DNA of 64,000 nucleotides from Paracrocinitomix mangrovi (GTDB lineage Bacteria; Bacteroidota; Bacteroidia; Flavobacteriales_D; Crocinitomicaceae): assembly GCF_019740355.2 (NCBI RefSeq), contig NZ_CP091819.1:3224001-3288000 (forward strand), written 5' to 3'. The translations under genes and the position numbers were made by a program. Below, one piece after another: positions 1 to 9,203 of this stretch (within the stretch, counting starts at the first letter, position 1; the number at the start of each line of letters is the position of its first letter). The notes below the pieces were generated by a model that saw nothing but the letters and a program-made list of their open reading frames with translations, did no database searches and was not told the DNA's origin.

Positions 1-2087
1 TAAACAAAATAGTAGTATACTTCTTGTTTTTGCTGACTTTTTCAGCATTTGGTCAAACTTCAAAAGTAGGTGAAACTGCTAATGCAATTGATAGATTAAT
101 TTCAAAGTATCACTATGAAGCTAAACCTTTGGATGATGCCTTATCTAAGTGGCTTTTTTGGGAATTTATTGAATCAATAGATCCAACTGGTTTTTACTAT
201 TTGAAAGAAGACATTGATCAATTAAAGCGATTTGAGCTTGAAATAGATGATCAAATTCAAAATAAAACATCACAGTTTTTTGATGAAGCGGTAGAAATCT
301 ATCACAACAGACTGTTGGAAGTAGAGAAAATTATCAATGGACAGTTTGAAAAAGGATTTGATTTTAATAAAAAGGAGGTCATTGATGTTAGCATTGACAC
401 CACTGTTTATTTAAGTGATTTATCGCAACTAAAAGATAGATGGCGCAAATGGCTTAAATCTTCCGTTTTAGAAGAGTTGTTTGATGGTTATTATCTGAGT
501 AATCCAACTACTACAACGCTTGATTCTTTAAAAATGTATTTGCCCGAAGCGGCAGAAGAAGTAAAGAAGCATGAGCTATTTGAAATTTCATCAATCACTA
601 AACATCCGGCAGGTTATAAAGAGTATTTAGCTACTTTTTACCTGGATGATTTGGCAGGATATTATGATCCGCATACTTCCTATTTTTCAGATATAGAAAA
701 AGAACAGTTTGAGGCTGAGTTATCCAAAGACAATTATGCATTTGGTTTTTCATTGAAAGAAGATGGTTCTGGAAAAATATTGATTGCAGGATTAACCCCG
801 GGAGGAGCTGCATGGATGTCAAATGCCATTAATAAAGACGATCAGATTTTATCTGTAAGGTTTGGAAAGGAAAAGTTGATAGATGCTACGGTCTTGACCT
901 TAAATGAATTGATGTTGCTGTTCAATGCTTCTAATGCAGAAACAATTGAATTAAAATTGAAAAAGGCCAGTGGCTTAATTGAAACTGTGACCTTGACTAA
1001 AACTCAGATTTATGATGATAATGATGTGATCAAAAGCGTGATTTTAAATGGCGACAAAAAGATTGGATACATCACTTTACCCGACTTTTATACTGATTGG
1101 GATGCTGAAAATCAAGGCTTAGGTTGTGCAAATGATGTGGCAAAGAATATCGTAAAACTCAAGAAAGAAAGTATTGATGGATTAATATTGGACTTGCGAA
1201 ACAATGGAGGTGGATCACTTAAAGAGGCGGTTGACTTGGCCGGAATCTTTATCAATTATGGGCCAATTGCTGTAGAGCGCAACAAGTATGGAGAAGAAAC
1301 GACCTTAAAAGACATGAATAAAGGTGCTATTTATCTGGGACCTTTAGTGATTTTGGTAAATGGTTTGTCGGCATCAGCATCAGAGATATTTTCTGCTACA
1401 ATGCAAGATTATAATCGCGCAATTATTGTGGGATCTCAAACTTACGGTAAATCTACCGGACAGGTAATTATGCCTTTAGATCCAACTTTTAGCATGCTTT
1501 TGGATGATCCATCATCAGTTAATACTGAATTTGGATTTTTAAAAATTACGCGTTCTAAATTCTATCGAATAACGAATGAAACACATCAAAAAGAAGGAGT
1601 GGTACCGGATGTAGTAATGAGAGATTATTATGAATTGTATGAGTATAGAGAGGCGATAAATGAAATGGCATTAGAAAAGGATAAGATCGAGAAAAAGATG
1701 TACTATACTCCATTAGCTGAATTTCCTTTATCACAATTGCAATCAAACAGTAAGTTTAGGTTAGATCAAAATGTGTTTTACCAGGAGTTATGTGATGTAA
1801 TTGATTCCATTCAAAATTTTACATCCTACAAAGAAATTACACCTCTTGACCTGGCCTCTTATCAGCAAAATGAAAAGGCCATTACATTGCTTTATGATCA
1901 GTTGTTTTCTGAAGAATTTACTCCTTCAAATGATTTTCAAGTTCAAAATAATCAATTTGATGCGGAGATAATGAAGATAAATGAATACAGATCCGAACTG
2001 AATAAAAAGTATCTACAAAATGTATCGGAGGACATGTATATTGCAGAAGCTTATCATATATTAGTGGATTATATTAACTCAAAATAG
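1..2087 (+). CDS. Tail-specific (C-terminal processing) S41 protease, Prc-like; 5' end cut by window
   Basis: Envelope serine protease of the Prc/Tsp type, which degrades or trims periplasmic proteins from their C-terminus. The reading frame is open to the first base. The first canonical in-window start is a TTG at 24, but the upstream codons (N-K-I-V-V-Y) clearly belong to the signal peptide, so the real start lies just outside the window. Numbered from position 24: an N-terminal TSP-type domain (about 20-190), a PDZ domain (about 235-325), the S41 core (about 340-530) and a helical C-terminal domain. The catalytic set is intact. In the SASASE motif the second Ser (S451), D462 and K476 keep the 11 and 25 residue spacing of E. 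coli Prc S430, D441 and K455. The next gene starts 4 bases downstream, so they are probably cotranscribed. Confidence 0.93.
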   Translation, partial: NKIVVYFLFLLTFSAFGQTSKVGETANAIDRLISKYHYEAKPLDDALSKWLFWEFIESIDPTGFYYLKEDIDQLKRFELEIDDQIQNKTSQFFDEAVEIYHNRLLEVEKIINGQFEKGFDFNKKEVIDVSIDTTVYLSDLSQLKDRWRKWLKSSVLEELFDGYYLSNPTTTTLDSLKMYLPEAAEEVKKHELFEISSITKHPAGYKEYLATFYLDDLAGYYDPHTSYFSDIEKEQFEAELSKDNYAFGFSLKEDGSGKILIAGLTPGGAAWMSNAINKDDQILSVRFGKEKLIDATVLTLNELMLLFNASNAETIELKLKKASGLIETVTLTKTQIYDDNDVIKSVILNGDKKIGYITLPDFYTDWDAENQGLGCANDVAKNIVKLKKESIDGLILDLRNNGGGSLKEAVDLAGIFINYGPIAVERNKYGEETTLKDMNKGAIYLGPLVILVNGLSASASEIFSATMQDYNRAIIVGSQTYGKSTGQVIMPLDPTFSMLLDDPSSVNTEFGFLKITRSKFYRITNETHQKEGVVPDVVMRDYYELYEYREAINEMALEKDKIEKKMYYTPLAEFPLSQLQSNSKFRLDQNVFYQELCDVIDSIQNFTSYKEITPLDLASYQQNEKAITLLYDQLFSEEFTPSNDFQVQNNQFDAEIMKINEYRSELNKKYLQNVSEDMYIAEAYHILVDYINSK

Positions 2088-2091
2088 ACTT

Positions 2092-3114
2092 ATGAAATAT
2101 CTGGGAATTTTATGCTTGTTTTTGTTTTCAACTCAGCTGACTTTTGGTCAGGCACATGCAGGTGAGTATATGGATCTCATTGGAGAGCAATACAAAAACA
2201 TTCAAAAAGAGATGTGGGAATACACTTCTGCAGCATCTCATGGTAAAAATGCAAATAAGGTAGAAAAGCTGAGAATGGCTTTGATTGAAACTACTTATAA
2301 AGCAAAAGGGAATGTAAAAATGATGAAATCATGGGAAGGCAATACAGCTTATCGTGATTCAGTTGTTTCATTTTTGAATATATATTACCTGGTACTAAAA
2401 GAGGATTACGCCAAAATTGTTAACATGGAAGAAATTGCAGAAAAGTCATATGATGCAATGGAAGCCTACATGATGGCCAAAGAAGAAGCCAATAATAAAT
2501 TGGGAGATGCTTCTAAAATGTTAGGGGAAGTTCAAGATGCCTTTGCAAAAGAATTCAATGTTGAGTTGTCAAAAGCATCTGATGAACTTACGCAAAAGAT
2601 GGAAGTGGCCAATGAAGTGTACGATTACTATAATGTGCTTTACTTGATCTTTTTTAAGAGTTATGTACAGGATTTGTATTTGGCAGATGCCATTGCTAAA
2701 GGTGATGTTAGTGCAATTGAGCAAAATAAAAGTGCCTTAGAAGCAAATGCAGCTGAAGGATTAGAAAAAATCAAAACCTTAAGCCCGTTTAAAGGTGATA
2801 ATTCATTGATCAAAGCCGGATCTAATTTGCTTGAATTCTATCAAGATATAACTGCAAATCAGATTCCTCATATTACGGACTACTTTATTAAAACCGAGAA
2901 TTTTGAGACGATTAGAAAATCTTTTGAGCAGAAAAAAGAAAAGGATCGTACTCAAGAAGATATTGACCAGTACAATAATGCGGTGAAGGAATCTAATGCA
3001 GCCGGAACAAAGTACAATGAAGCAAATCAGTACATGTTTCAGTTTCGTCAAGCCAAAATACAGGATTGGAATAATGCTGTAGAGAATTTCCTTGATAAGC
3101 ATGTACCTAAATAG
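2092..3114 (+). CDS. Secreted helical protein of unknown function
   Basis: 340 residues with a clear signal peptide (MKYLGILCLFLFSTQLTFGQ, cut after about residue 20). The rest is predicted almost entirely helical, rich in Lys, Glu and Ala, with no Cys and no membrane segment after the signal, so it is probably a soluble periplasmic helical bundle. It faintly resembles the LIC11966 family of surface proteins found in Leptospira and Bacteroidota, but I cannot confirm this by eye. It begins 4 bases after the Prc-like protease and is followed by a strong terminator, so the two form a two-gene operon. It could be a partner or substrate of the protease; that is inference from position only. Confidence 0.8.
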   Translation: MKYLGILCLFLFSTQLTFGQAHAGEYMDLIGEQYKNIQKEMWEYTSAASHGKNANKVEKLRMALIETTYKAKGNVKMMKSWEGNTAYRDSVVSFLNIYYLVLKEDYAKIVNMEEIAEKSYDAMEAYMMAKEEANNKLGDASKMLGEVQDAFAKEFNVELSKASDELTQKMEVANEVYDYYNVLYLIFFKSYVQDLYLADAIAKGDVSAIEQNKSALEANAAEGLEKIKTLSPFKGDNSLIKAGSNLLEFYQDITANQIPHITDYFIKTENFETIRKSFEQKKEKDRTQEDIDQYNNAVKESNAAGTKYNEANQYMFQFRQAKIQDWNNAVENFLDKHVPK

Positions 3115-3135
3115 CTTATAGATATTTTAAAAAAG

Positions 3136-3165
3136 AAAGAGAGATGATAATTCATCTCTCTTTTT
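3136..3165 (+). terminator. Bidirectional intrinsic terminator between convergent genes
   Basis: A perfect 12-bp stem (AAAGAGAGATGA with TCATCTCTCTTT) around a TAAT loop. It runs into T residues on the plus strand. On the minus strand the A-run at 3129-3134 gives a U-tract, so it can end both the protease operon and the convergent gene at 3184-4341. Confidence 0.85.
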
Positions 3166-3183
3166 GTATGCGCCCCTTTAAGC

Positions 3184-4341
3184 TTAACGCACGACAATTT
3201 TGCCAGTTAAAGGTTCTCTGAAATTACCGTCATTTAGTTCAAGGGTGTACAGGTACAATCCTGCATTATTGAACGACCAATTTTGCTTGTAAGAGGTGCT
3301 TGTGTATAAGAGTTTTCCATTGATGTCATATATGTTTAACAAATGTTGTGGGAAGTCTCCTAAATGTTGAATTTGCCAAAATACATTTTTGTCTATGAGT
3401 GTAGGTATGACAATACTCACTTCATTTTCAGGAGCAGTAACGGAAGTTGCAGGAAACACATCTACATGCACATCAGCTGATTGTACGCATCCGTATGCAT
3501 CCGTCACAGTTACTACATAAGTGGTGTCAATTGCGGGCCAAACCAAAGGATCTGCAATGGCAATGTTGTCAATATTGTAGTTGGGAGACCATACTTGTGA
3601 TACTCCGCCCGTGACATCCAATTGTATGGTGTCTCCTTCATATATCTGTGCATCCGGAGCAATACTGCTTATTGGGATATGAACTGTGTTGATACTATGA
3701 TCATTTGAGTTCACACCAGGACAATAGCCGTACTGTGAAATGGTGACTGCGTGAATGAGTGTAGGATTTATAATTCCTGACAATTCAAAATAACTGTTAG
3801 TTGATGCAACAGTATTCCAGTTGTTTCCGCCATCAACGGAAGTTTCCCAATGTGAAATACTTCCGTTGTAGTTAGAGACAAATAAACTGTCTTGATTTTC
3901 AATGCATAAGTCAGAAGGTCCAACAATAGCACCTGCAATCGGAGGGCAGTCAGATTGAATTATTACGTTTACTGTATCATTTGTCGCATTGGGGTCATAT
4001 TGAGCTTTAGCCCATATTTTTAGGTCATGCTCTTGACATGCTGACAGATCAATTCCTCCCATAAATGAATGAAAGTAATTGGTGTTCGGTCCCATATAGG
4101 TAATATTTACCGATTCGTAGTGGGCAGATCCACCGTCTAAAGAATAGCCAAATACAACAGTATCTGTAAAAGGAACTGTTGATACATTGACAATAAAGAC
4201 GGTAATAGATTCATTGGTACTCAATCCGCATCCACTTTGAGGGGATACGATTGAAGGATGCAGTTTCATATCTGCAGATTGTGCGTTTGTCCATATACCA
4301 AAGAATGAAAAAAATGCTAATAGAAAATTTGAGGTTTTCAT
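3184..4341 (-). CDS. Secreted Ig-like protein with degenerate gliding-type (T9SS type B-like) C-terminus
   Basis: 385 residues. The signal peptide is about 1-20 (ending TNAQ). Then come beta-rich modules that look like CARDB/Ig-type folds: the segment with sequence G-x-S-x-D-G-G near residue 68 and a PKD/Ig-like part with the V-T-D-x-x-G-C motif near residue 285. The last ~75 residues resemble the gliding-motility-associated C-terminal domain (L-x-I-Y-D-I-N-G-K-L-L-Y, then W, then G-L-Y-L-Y-x-L), ending G-K-I-V-V-R. The usual T-P-N-G-D-G entry motif is replaced (I-P-T-L-I-D-K), so the domain is divergent. Probably exported to the surface by T9SS. No catalytic motif is visible. Confidence 0.82.
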   Translation of the reverse strand: MKTSNFLLAFFSFFGIWTNAQSADMKLHPSIVSPQSGCGLSTNESITVFIVNVSTVPFTDTVVFGYSLDGGSAHYESVNITYMGPNTNYFHSFMGGIDLSACQEHDLKIWAKAQYDPNATNDTVNVIIQSDCPPIAGAIVGPSDLCIENQDSLFVSNYNGSISHWETSVDGGNNWNTVASTNSYFELSGIINPTLIHAVTISQYGYCPGVNSNDHSINTVHIPISSIAPDAQIYEGDTIQLDVTGGVSQVWSPNYNIDNIAIADPLVWPAIDTTYVVTVTDAYGCVQSADVHVDVFPATSVTAPENEVSIVIPTLIDKNVFWQIQHLGDFPQHLLNIYDINGKLLYTSTSYKQNWSFNNAGLYLYTLELNDGNFREPLTGKIVVR

Positions 4342-4437
4342 AGGGTATGGATTAATTGGTTCATATATAATTTACAAAAACTATATGATGGATCAAAATA
4401 AATTTCGCTTGAAAATAGGGAGGATGCAAACTTGTTT

Positions 4438-4471
4438 AAGGCTTATAAATAAAGGGATTGAGCCTTTTTTT
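4438..4471 (+). terminator. Terminator-like hairpin on the plus strand with no gene upstream
   Basis: AAGGCTTA (4438-4445) pairs with TGAGCCTT (4459-4466), with one G-U pair and a 13-base loop, and is followed by seven T residues on the plus strand. Both flanking genes are on the minus strand, so no annotated plus-strand gene uses it. It may end a small RNA or be fortuitous. Confidence 0.35.
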
Positions 4472-4573
4472 GAATAATAACTTAAACGATTTAAAAAGGA
4501 GTGTATTTTTTAGGCAAGCATAGTAAAATTGTCGACTAATTTGCTTGATTTTAGATCAAAAAGGACAAATAAA

Positions 4574-6655
4574 TTACACTTTTACGCCAATAATGCAGAT
4601 GTCATCCACTTGCTCGTAGTCTTTCATCCAGTGGTTTAATTTGGTAATTAACAATGATTTTTGATCATTAGTCGAGTCCGTGGCAGATGAAAGAATCAGT
4701 TCTTTTAGCGGTTTGTATTTGAATTTTTTCCCCTTTGGCCCTCCAAACTGATCGGGATATCCATCCGTAAAAACAAAAATTTGATCTCCGTTTTGCAAAG
4801 AAATATTTACCGAATTGAAAGGTTGAGCACCATCAAAGATACCCACCGGTTGTTTATCAGCTTTCACTTCAATTAAGCTATAAGACTCCGTTGCATCTAT
4901 CATTACATTTTCAAAATCTGAATCACTTTGATGATTTCCTTTGCGAAGCAAATAAAGGTTGTTGTTGGCCCCTGAAAATGCTAATTGCATATTTTCTCTG
5001 TCCAATAGACAAAGCGCAATGTCCATTCCGTCTTTCACATTTCTTTGGGTTCCCTGTAAAGTTTCTATAACCATTTCTCTTGTTTTATCAAGAATGGCAC
5101 CAGGTTCTTTCAAGCCAAATTCGTGAATAGATCTGTGTAACGCATTGTGACAAACTACTGATACCATTGCACCCGGAACTCCGTGTCCTGTGCAATCTGC
5201 AGCAGCAAAAACTACTTTTCCATCAATTTCATCCGCCCAATAAAAATCCCCTGCAACAATGTCTTTTGGTTGGTAAAAAACAAAATGGTCTTTTAATAGT
5301 GATTGAAGTCGATCTTCAGCAGTTAATATAGCTTCCTGAATTCCTTTTGCGTATGTGATTGAATCGAGGATTTCTCTGTTTTTTTCCTCTACCACAAGCT
5401 TTTGTTCTTCAATTTGATTCTTTTGTTTTTTTGTCAATAGAAAACGATTGAGAATAAAAAATCCACTTATTAAAACCAAAGCGAGCACCACATATAAAAA
5501 GTAGGCTTGTGTTTTTCTTCTTTCATTTTCTGCCTTTTCTGCCTCCAATAAAGCGTCATCCACTTTTTGTTGTTCTGCAGCTTTCAAAGAATCTTGAAGC
5601 GTTTTTTTATCGTATTCGTATTCATATTCCTGACGAATTAAATCATTGCGTAATTCTTCATTATTGATGCTATCCTTCAGGGTATTGTATTTTTCAAGTT
5701 CATTCAAGCTTTTCTTATATTCTCCCATGTGTTTATAGGTGAGATATAACATTCTGGCAGCTCTCATTTGTTGTCTGGGATTACTTGAGCTAGAAGCAAT
5801 CTCTGCACTTTCAAAAGCATAAGGTTTTGCCTTCTTGTAGTCCCCCATCAACATATACAAATCTGCTATGTTGTACATAGAGTAAAATAAGCCTGATTTA
5901 GAACTGTACTTTTTTCGAATTTCAAGGGAGTTTTGAAGATAAACCATTGCTGTATCATATTCTCCCATATCGCGATAAATAGTACCCATATTGGCAATGG
6001 TCATTGCACGTCTGAGTTTTTGACCATCTTCTTCATACAAGTCATGGCTCTTTTGATAATACCACAAAGCTGAATCTAATTCGCCCATGTGCTGGAAAGT
6101 ATAGCCTACATTGTTATATGCCAAAGCTTGCTCACCCAGATTTCCAAATTCAATTCTAAGTGCTAAAGACTTTTTGTAATACTTCAAAGCTGTTTCAGGG
6201 TCTTTCATTGCGTTGTGTACAGATGCAATGTTGTTATAAGCACTTGAAATTCCTTTTTGGTCGTTGATTTCCTCTCTTAATTTCAGGGATTCAAGATATA
6301 ATTCTAGTCCTTGTCTGTAATCACCTTTTTGAACATAGACATATCCGGTATTAGAGATGGCATCTGCCTTGGCACTTTTAAAAAAGAAGGTTTCTGTTTC
6401 GCTGAGGTTAGGTTTTTTGAGATTACTTTCAGCAAGTTCAAGGGCTTTTTGCGAAAAACCAATAATGGTATCTACATTGTAAATGTAAAGTTGATCTACC
6501 AGGCCTAACCATCCCTGAATTTTAATGGTGTCATGAGCTCCGTTAACCGTTAAATCTGTCAATGAATCTAACCTTGCTTGTTTGGAAGCAGAGAATTCTT
6601 GTCCAAAACAAAGCGCAGGAAAAAACAAAAGGCTAAATATGAGCTTTTTAATCAT
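4574..6655 (-). CDS. TPR-repeat sensor with SpoIIE-type (PP2C) serine phosphatase output
   Basis: Signal peptide or N-terminal anchor, then a run of about six or seven tetratricopeptide repeats (residues ~65-330), a coiled coil, one membrane helix near 390, another short coiled coil, and a SpoIIE-like phosphatase domain at the C-terminus (about 440-690). The phosphatase shows D-I-V-A-G-D-F-Y-W, A-A-D-C-T-G-H-G-V-P-G-A, G-M-D-I-A and a late D-D-I-C metal-ligand motif. The architecture is common in Bacteroidota, where these proteins are thought to act in partner-switching with anti-sigma-factor antagonists. The start is set at the ATG at 6655, which opens a good signal peptide; a TTG 9 bases upstream is also in frame. 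No obvious kinase or anti-sigma partner lies next to it. Confidence 0.9.
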   Translation of the reverse strand: MIKKLIFSLLFFPALCFGQEFSASKQARLDSLTDLTVNGAHDTIKIQGWLGLVDQLYIYNVDTIIGFSQKALELAESNLKKPNLSETETFFFKSAKADAISNTGYVYVQKGDYRQGLELYLESLKLREEINDQKGISSAYNNIASVHNAMKDPETALKYYKKSLALRIEFGNLGEQALAYNNVGYTFQHMGELDSALWYYQKSHDLYEEDGQKLRRAMTIANMGTIYRDMGEYDTAMVYLQNSLEIRKKYSSKSGLFYSMYNIADLYMLMGDYKKAKPYAFESAEIASSSSNPRQQMRAARMLYLTYKHMGEYKKSLNELEKYNTLKDSINNEELRNDLIRQEYEYEYDKKTLQDSLKAAEQQKVDDALLEAEKAENERRKTQAYFLYVVLALVLISGFFILNRFLLTKKQKNQIEEQKLVVEEKNREILDSITYAKGIQEAILTAEDRLQSLLKDHFVFYQPKDIVAGDFYWADEIDGKVVFAAADCTGHGVPGAMVSVVCHNALHRSIHEFGLKEPGAILDKTREMVIETLQGTQRNVKDGMDIALCLLDRENMQLAFSGANNNLYLLRKGNHQSDSDFENVMIDATESYSLIEVKADKQPVGIFDGAQPFNSVNISLQNGDQIFVFTDGYPDQFGGPKGKKFKYKPLKELILSSATDSTNDQKSLLITKLNHWMKDYEQVDDICIIGVKV

Positions 6656-6679
6656 GGGATTCAAAAGTACAAAAAGGAA

Positions 6680-7531
6680 TTAGTTCTTAGTAAAAGTACC
6701 GTCAAATGATGCATTGAACCCTCTGAATCCCTCACAAAGTTTTTCTTCGGTAACTGTAACTTCACCTGATTTGGTCAAGTTCATTTTAATTTGGCAAGTA
6801 GTATAATCGTCCGGTGCATCCCAAATGGCAATACCGTCATTTATTTTTGCAAATCCGTTTGCAATTGCCAGATGTCCATTTCTACCCGTTTTATTAATAT
6901 CAAATAGGATATACTCATTATTGACAATGGCGAAATTAAATTCATCTTCAACTTCCTCTTCAACAAAACCTTCCTCTTCGCCCATGTACATATCAATGGG
7001 ATGAATCCATTCGTATTTATCCTTCTCAATTTCTAAAACAAAATTGGCTGACTCTTCATAGTATAACTCTTTAGAATTGAAATCTTGATGTTCTGAATCT
7101 AGATTTACGCACCAAAATGACTGGTCTGAATCATCATTGACTTTAAACTCCATGTGACCAGATTTTTTACCCTTATAAGTTTCATCCAGAATGTACATTT
7201 CTGAGGCAGGGTTATAGTGTCCTTTGAGATCAAGTGGTTTTTGGTGAGCGATATAGTAGTAATAGCCATTCACCGGATGTGTGCCGTTTTCTTCAACCGG
7301 ACTGATTTCAAGAATCATGATAGCCAACTCCTGATAAAGTCCAATATTGGCTGAAATTACCTGGGTGTAATGTTCACCTTCTGTTACAGTTGGTTGTTCA
7401 GTTTCCTCAGGGTTTTCAACTTCAATATCCTCACTTTCATAAGTCATTATCTGTCCGCCTTCTTCCTCTTTTTCAGTAGAGCAAGAAAATGCAAGTAACA
7501 GTAAAGATGAAAAGAGCAGGGAACGAATCAT
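6680..7531 (-). CDS. Lipoprotein of unknown function
   Basis: 283 residues with a lipoprotein signal (LLLAFSC, acylated Cys at 17) followed by a strongly acidic stretch (K-E-E-E-G-G), which resembles the acidic export tags seen on surface lipoproteins of this phylum. The body is beta-rich with conserved-looking aromatic residues and no recognisable catalytic motif. It starts 2 bases after the stop of gldA and ends 24 bases before the TPR/phosphatase start, so it probably belongs to the gldA operon. Confidence 0.8.
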   Translation of the reverse strand: MIRSLLFSSLLLLAFSCSTEKEEEGGQIMTYESEDIEVENPEETEQPTVTEGEHYTQVISANIGLYQELAIMILEISPVEENGTHPVNGYYYYIAHQKPLDLKGHYNPASEMYILDETYKGKKSGHMEFKVNDDSDQSFWCVNLDSEHQDFNSKELYYEESANFVLEIEKDKYEWIHPIDMYMGEEEGFVEEEVEDEFNFAIVNNEYILFDINKTGRNGHLAIANGFAKINDGIAIWDAPDDYTTCQIKMNLTKSGEVTVTEEKLCEGFRGFNASFDGTFTKN

Positions 7532-7533
7532 GA

Positions 7534-8436
7534 TTAGCCTTTTGTCAATTCTTTAAATACCTCTTCCATGCGTTTAGCTTCTAATCTCATGGTAAGTGTA
7601 AGTAGGTTATTTTGTTGTGCAAACTTGGCAATATCAGTTCTTATATCTCCACTAGCTTCAATTAACCATTGATTTTCTGCTACATTTTGAACGGTGATAA
7701 CACCATTGATTTTCTTTAGTGCATTTTTAGATGTAGCTTCGTTAAATTCAACGAAAATGGTTTGCTTTTCAGCTTCCGGTTTTTGGATATCAGCTGTTTT
7801 ATTATCAGCAACAATTTTACCTTCATTAATGATAATTACTCTATCACAAATGGCTTCTACTTCTTGCATGATATGCGTAGACAGCATTACCGTTTTTGTT
7901 TTTCCGATATCTGAAATTAATTGTCTAATCTCTGCCAATTGGTTTGGATCTAATCCGGTAGTTGGTTCATCTAAAATCAACACTTCAGGATCATGAATAA
8001 TAGCAGCAGCTAATCCAACTCTTTGACGATATCCTTTGGACAAAGCGCCTATTTTTTTGTTTTGTTCTTTGACTAACCCCACCATTTTAATCATCTCCTC
8101 AACCTTCTCTTTTTTGTTGCTTACCTTATAGATTCCTGCAACAAAATGAAGATATTCTTTAACATACATGTCAAGGTAAAGTGGATTGTGTTCAGGCAGA
8201 TATCCTACTTTTTTTCTCACTTCAATTCCATCTTCTTCTACATCTAAACCACAAACTTTAACTTCTCCTGCAGATTTAGGAATAAAGCAAGTGATGATTT
8301 TCATCATAGTAGATTTTCCTGCACCATTGGGTCCTAAAAACCCAACAATTTCTCCTGATTTGATACTAAAACTAACGTCATTTAACGCAGCTTGTTCTCC
8401 GTAGTACTTAAATGTATTTTTTACCTCAATTGACAC
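7534..8436 (-). CDS. gldA: Gliding-motility-associated ABC transporter ATP-binding subunit GldA
   Basis: 300-residue ABC ATPase with Walker A GPNGAGKST (35-43), signature LSKGYRQRVG (132-141), Walker B LILDEP (153-158) and an H-loop in S-T-H-I-M-Q-E-V-E. The G-Y-L-P-E-H-N-P-L-Y-L-D segment is very characteristic of GldA. In flavobacteria GldA works with the membrane proteins GldF and GldG, needed for gliding in Flavobacterium johnsoniae but not part of the T9SS core. GldF and GldG are not in this window. The start is GTG at 8436; no better ATG lies nearby. Confidence 0.93.
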   Translation of the reverse strand: MSIEVKNTFKYYGEQAALNDVSFSIKSGEIVGFLGPNGAGKSTMMKIITCFIPKSAGEVKVCGLDVEEDGIEVRKKVGYLPEHNPLYLDMYVKEYLHFVAGIYKVSNKKEKVEEMIKMVGLVKEQNKKIGALSKGYRQRVGLAAAIIHDPEVLILDEPTTGLDPNQLAEIRQLISDIGKTKTVMLSTHIMQEVEAICDRVIIINEGKIVADNKTADIQKPEAEKQTIFVEFNEATSKNALKKINGVITVQNVAENQWLIEASGDIRTDIAKFAQQNNLLTLTMRLEAKRMEEVFKELTKG

Positions 8437-8555
8437 AAATAGTGGTGTTTTAATGATACTTATACGAAAGTAACGGATTTAAAAGCAAAAATTACGTTTC
8501 ATTTCTTAAAATGTCAAAACAATAAAGTGAATAGCGTTGATTATTGTTATTTAAA

Positions 8556-9203
8556 TCAATACATATACTCCCAATCATCACAACTATTTTCTTGGTCGAA
8601 AATCTTGCGGTTTACTGAGATAGACTTAATTACCGGGTTTTTGATTGCGTATCTACTAAAAACTTCATCAATTCCAATGCTATATGTACTATCAGCTGCT
8701 GATACTTCGTCAATATCATTTTCATCAAAATACTGCTCACATTCAATTGTAAAGCTCTCATCTAATAAATAATAAAAATCACCGGTTTCAACTTTTAATT
8801 GAATGTTTGGATGGTCTGAAAGCAAGATGTTATCACCTGGTCTCAAGGTATCTCCTTTGATGACAACCTTACCTTGGAAAAATATTATTCTTACTGGTAT
8901 TTGTTGTAATCCAGAAGCTTCAAATCGCAATATATCCTCCTCGTTTTGCTGAACTACAAAAGCTGGCCATTGACCCTCATAAACTTCAATTTCATTAATG
9001 TCAAAGCTAGATGGGATTAATTGTTCTGCTTCTTCCATTTTCAAGTTAAAAATGCAATCGATTTGATCTAGTGGTCCCACTTTTTGCTCAGTAATGGTAG
9101 AATCAATTTCTGTTTCATTTTTTGAAATTTCTTGTCCATTCTTATCTTGAGATGTACAAGAAGTAATCAATAATATTATTGGAACTAAAAGGAAATTTCT
9201 CAT
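8556..9203 (-). CDS. Lipoprotein of unknown function
   Basis: 215 residues with a lipoprotein signal (ILLITSC, Cys at 16) followed by a Q-D-K-N-G-Q tail. The body is beta-rich and acidic; no known domain recognised. The ATG overlaps the TGA of the upstream membrane-protein gene (9200-9203), showing translational coupling. It is the last gene of the run hutI, small membrane protein, DUF6498-like protein, lipoprotein. Confidence 0.78.
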   Translation of the reverse strand: MRNFLLVPIILLITSCTSQDKNGQEISKNETEIDSTITEQKVGPLDQIDCIFNLKMEEAEQLIPSSFDINEIEVYEGQWPAFVVQQNEEDILRFEASGLQQIPVRIIFFQGKVVIKGDTLRPGDNILLSDHPNIQLKVETGDFYYLLDESFTIECEQYFDENDIDEVSAADSTYSIGIDEVFSRYAIKNPVIKSISVNRKIFDQENSCDDWEYMY

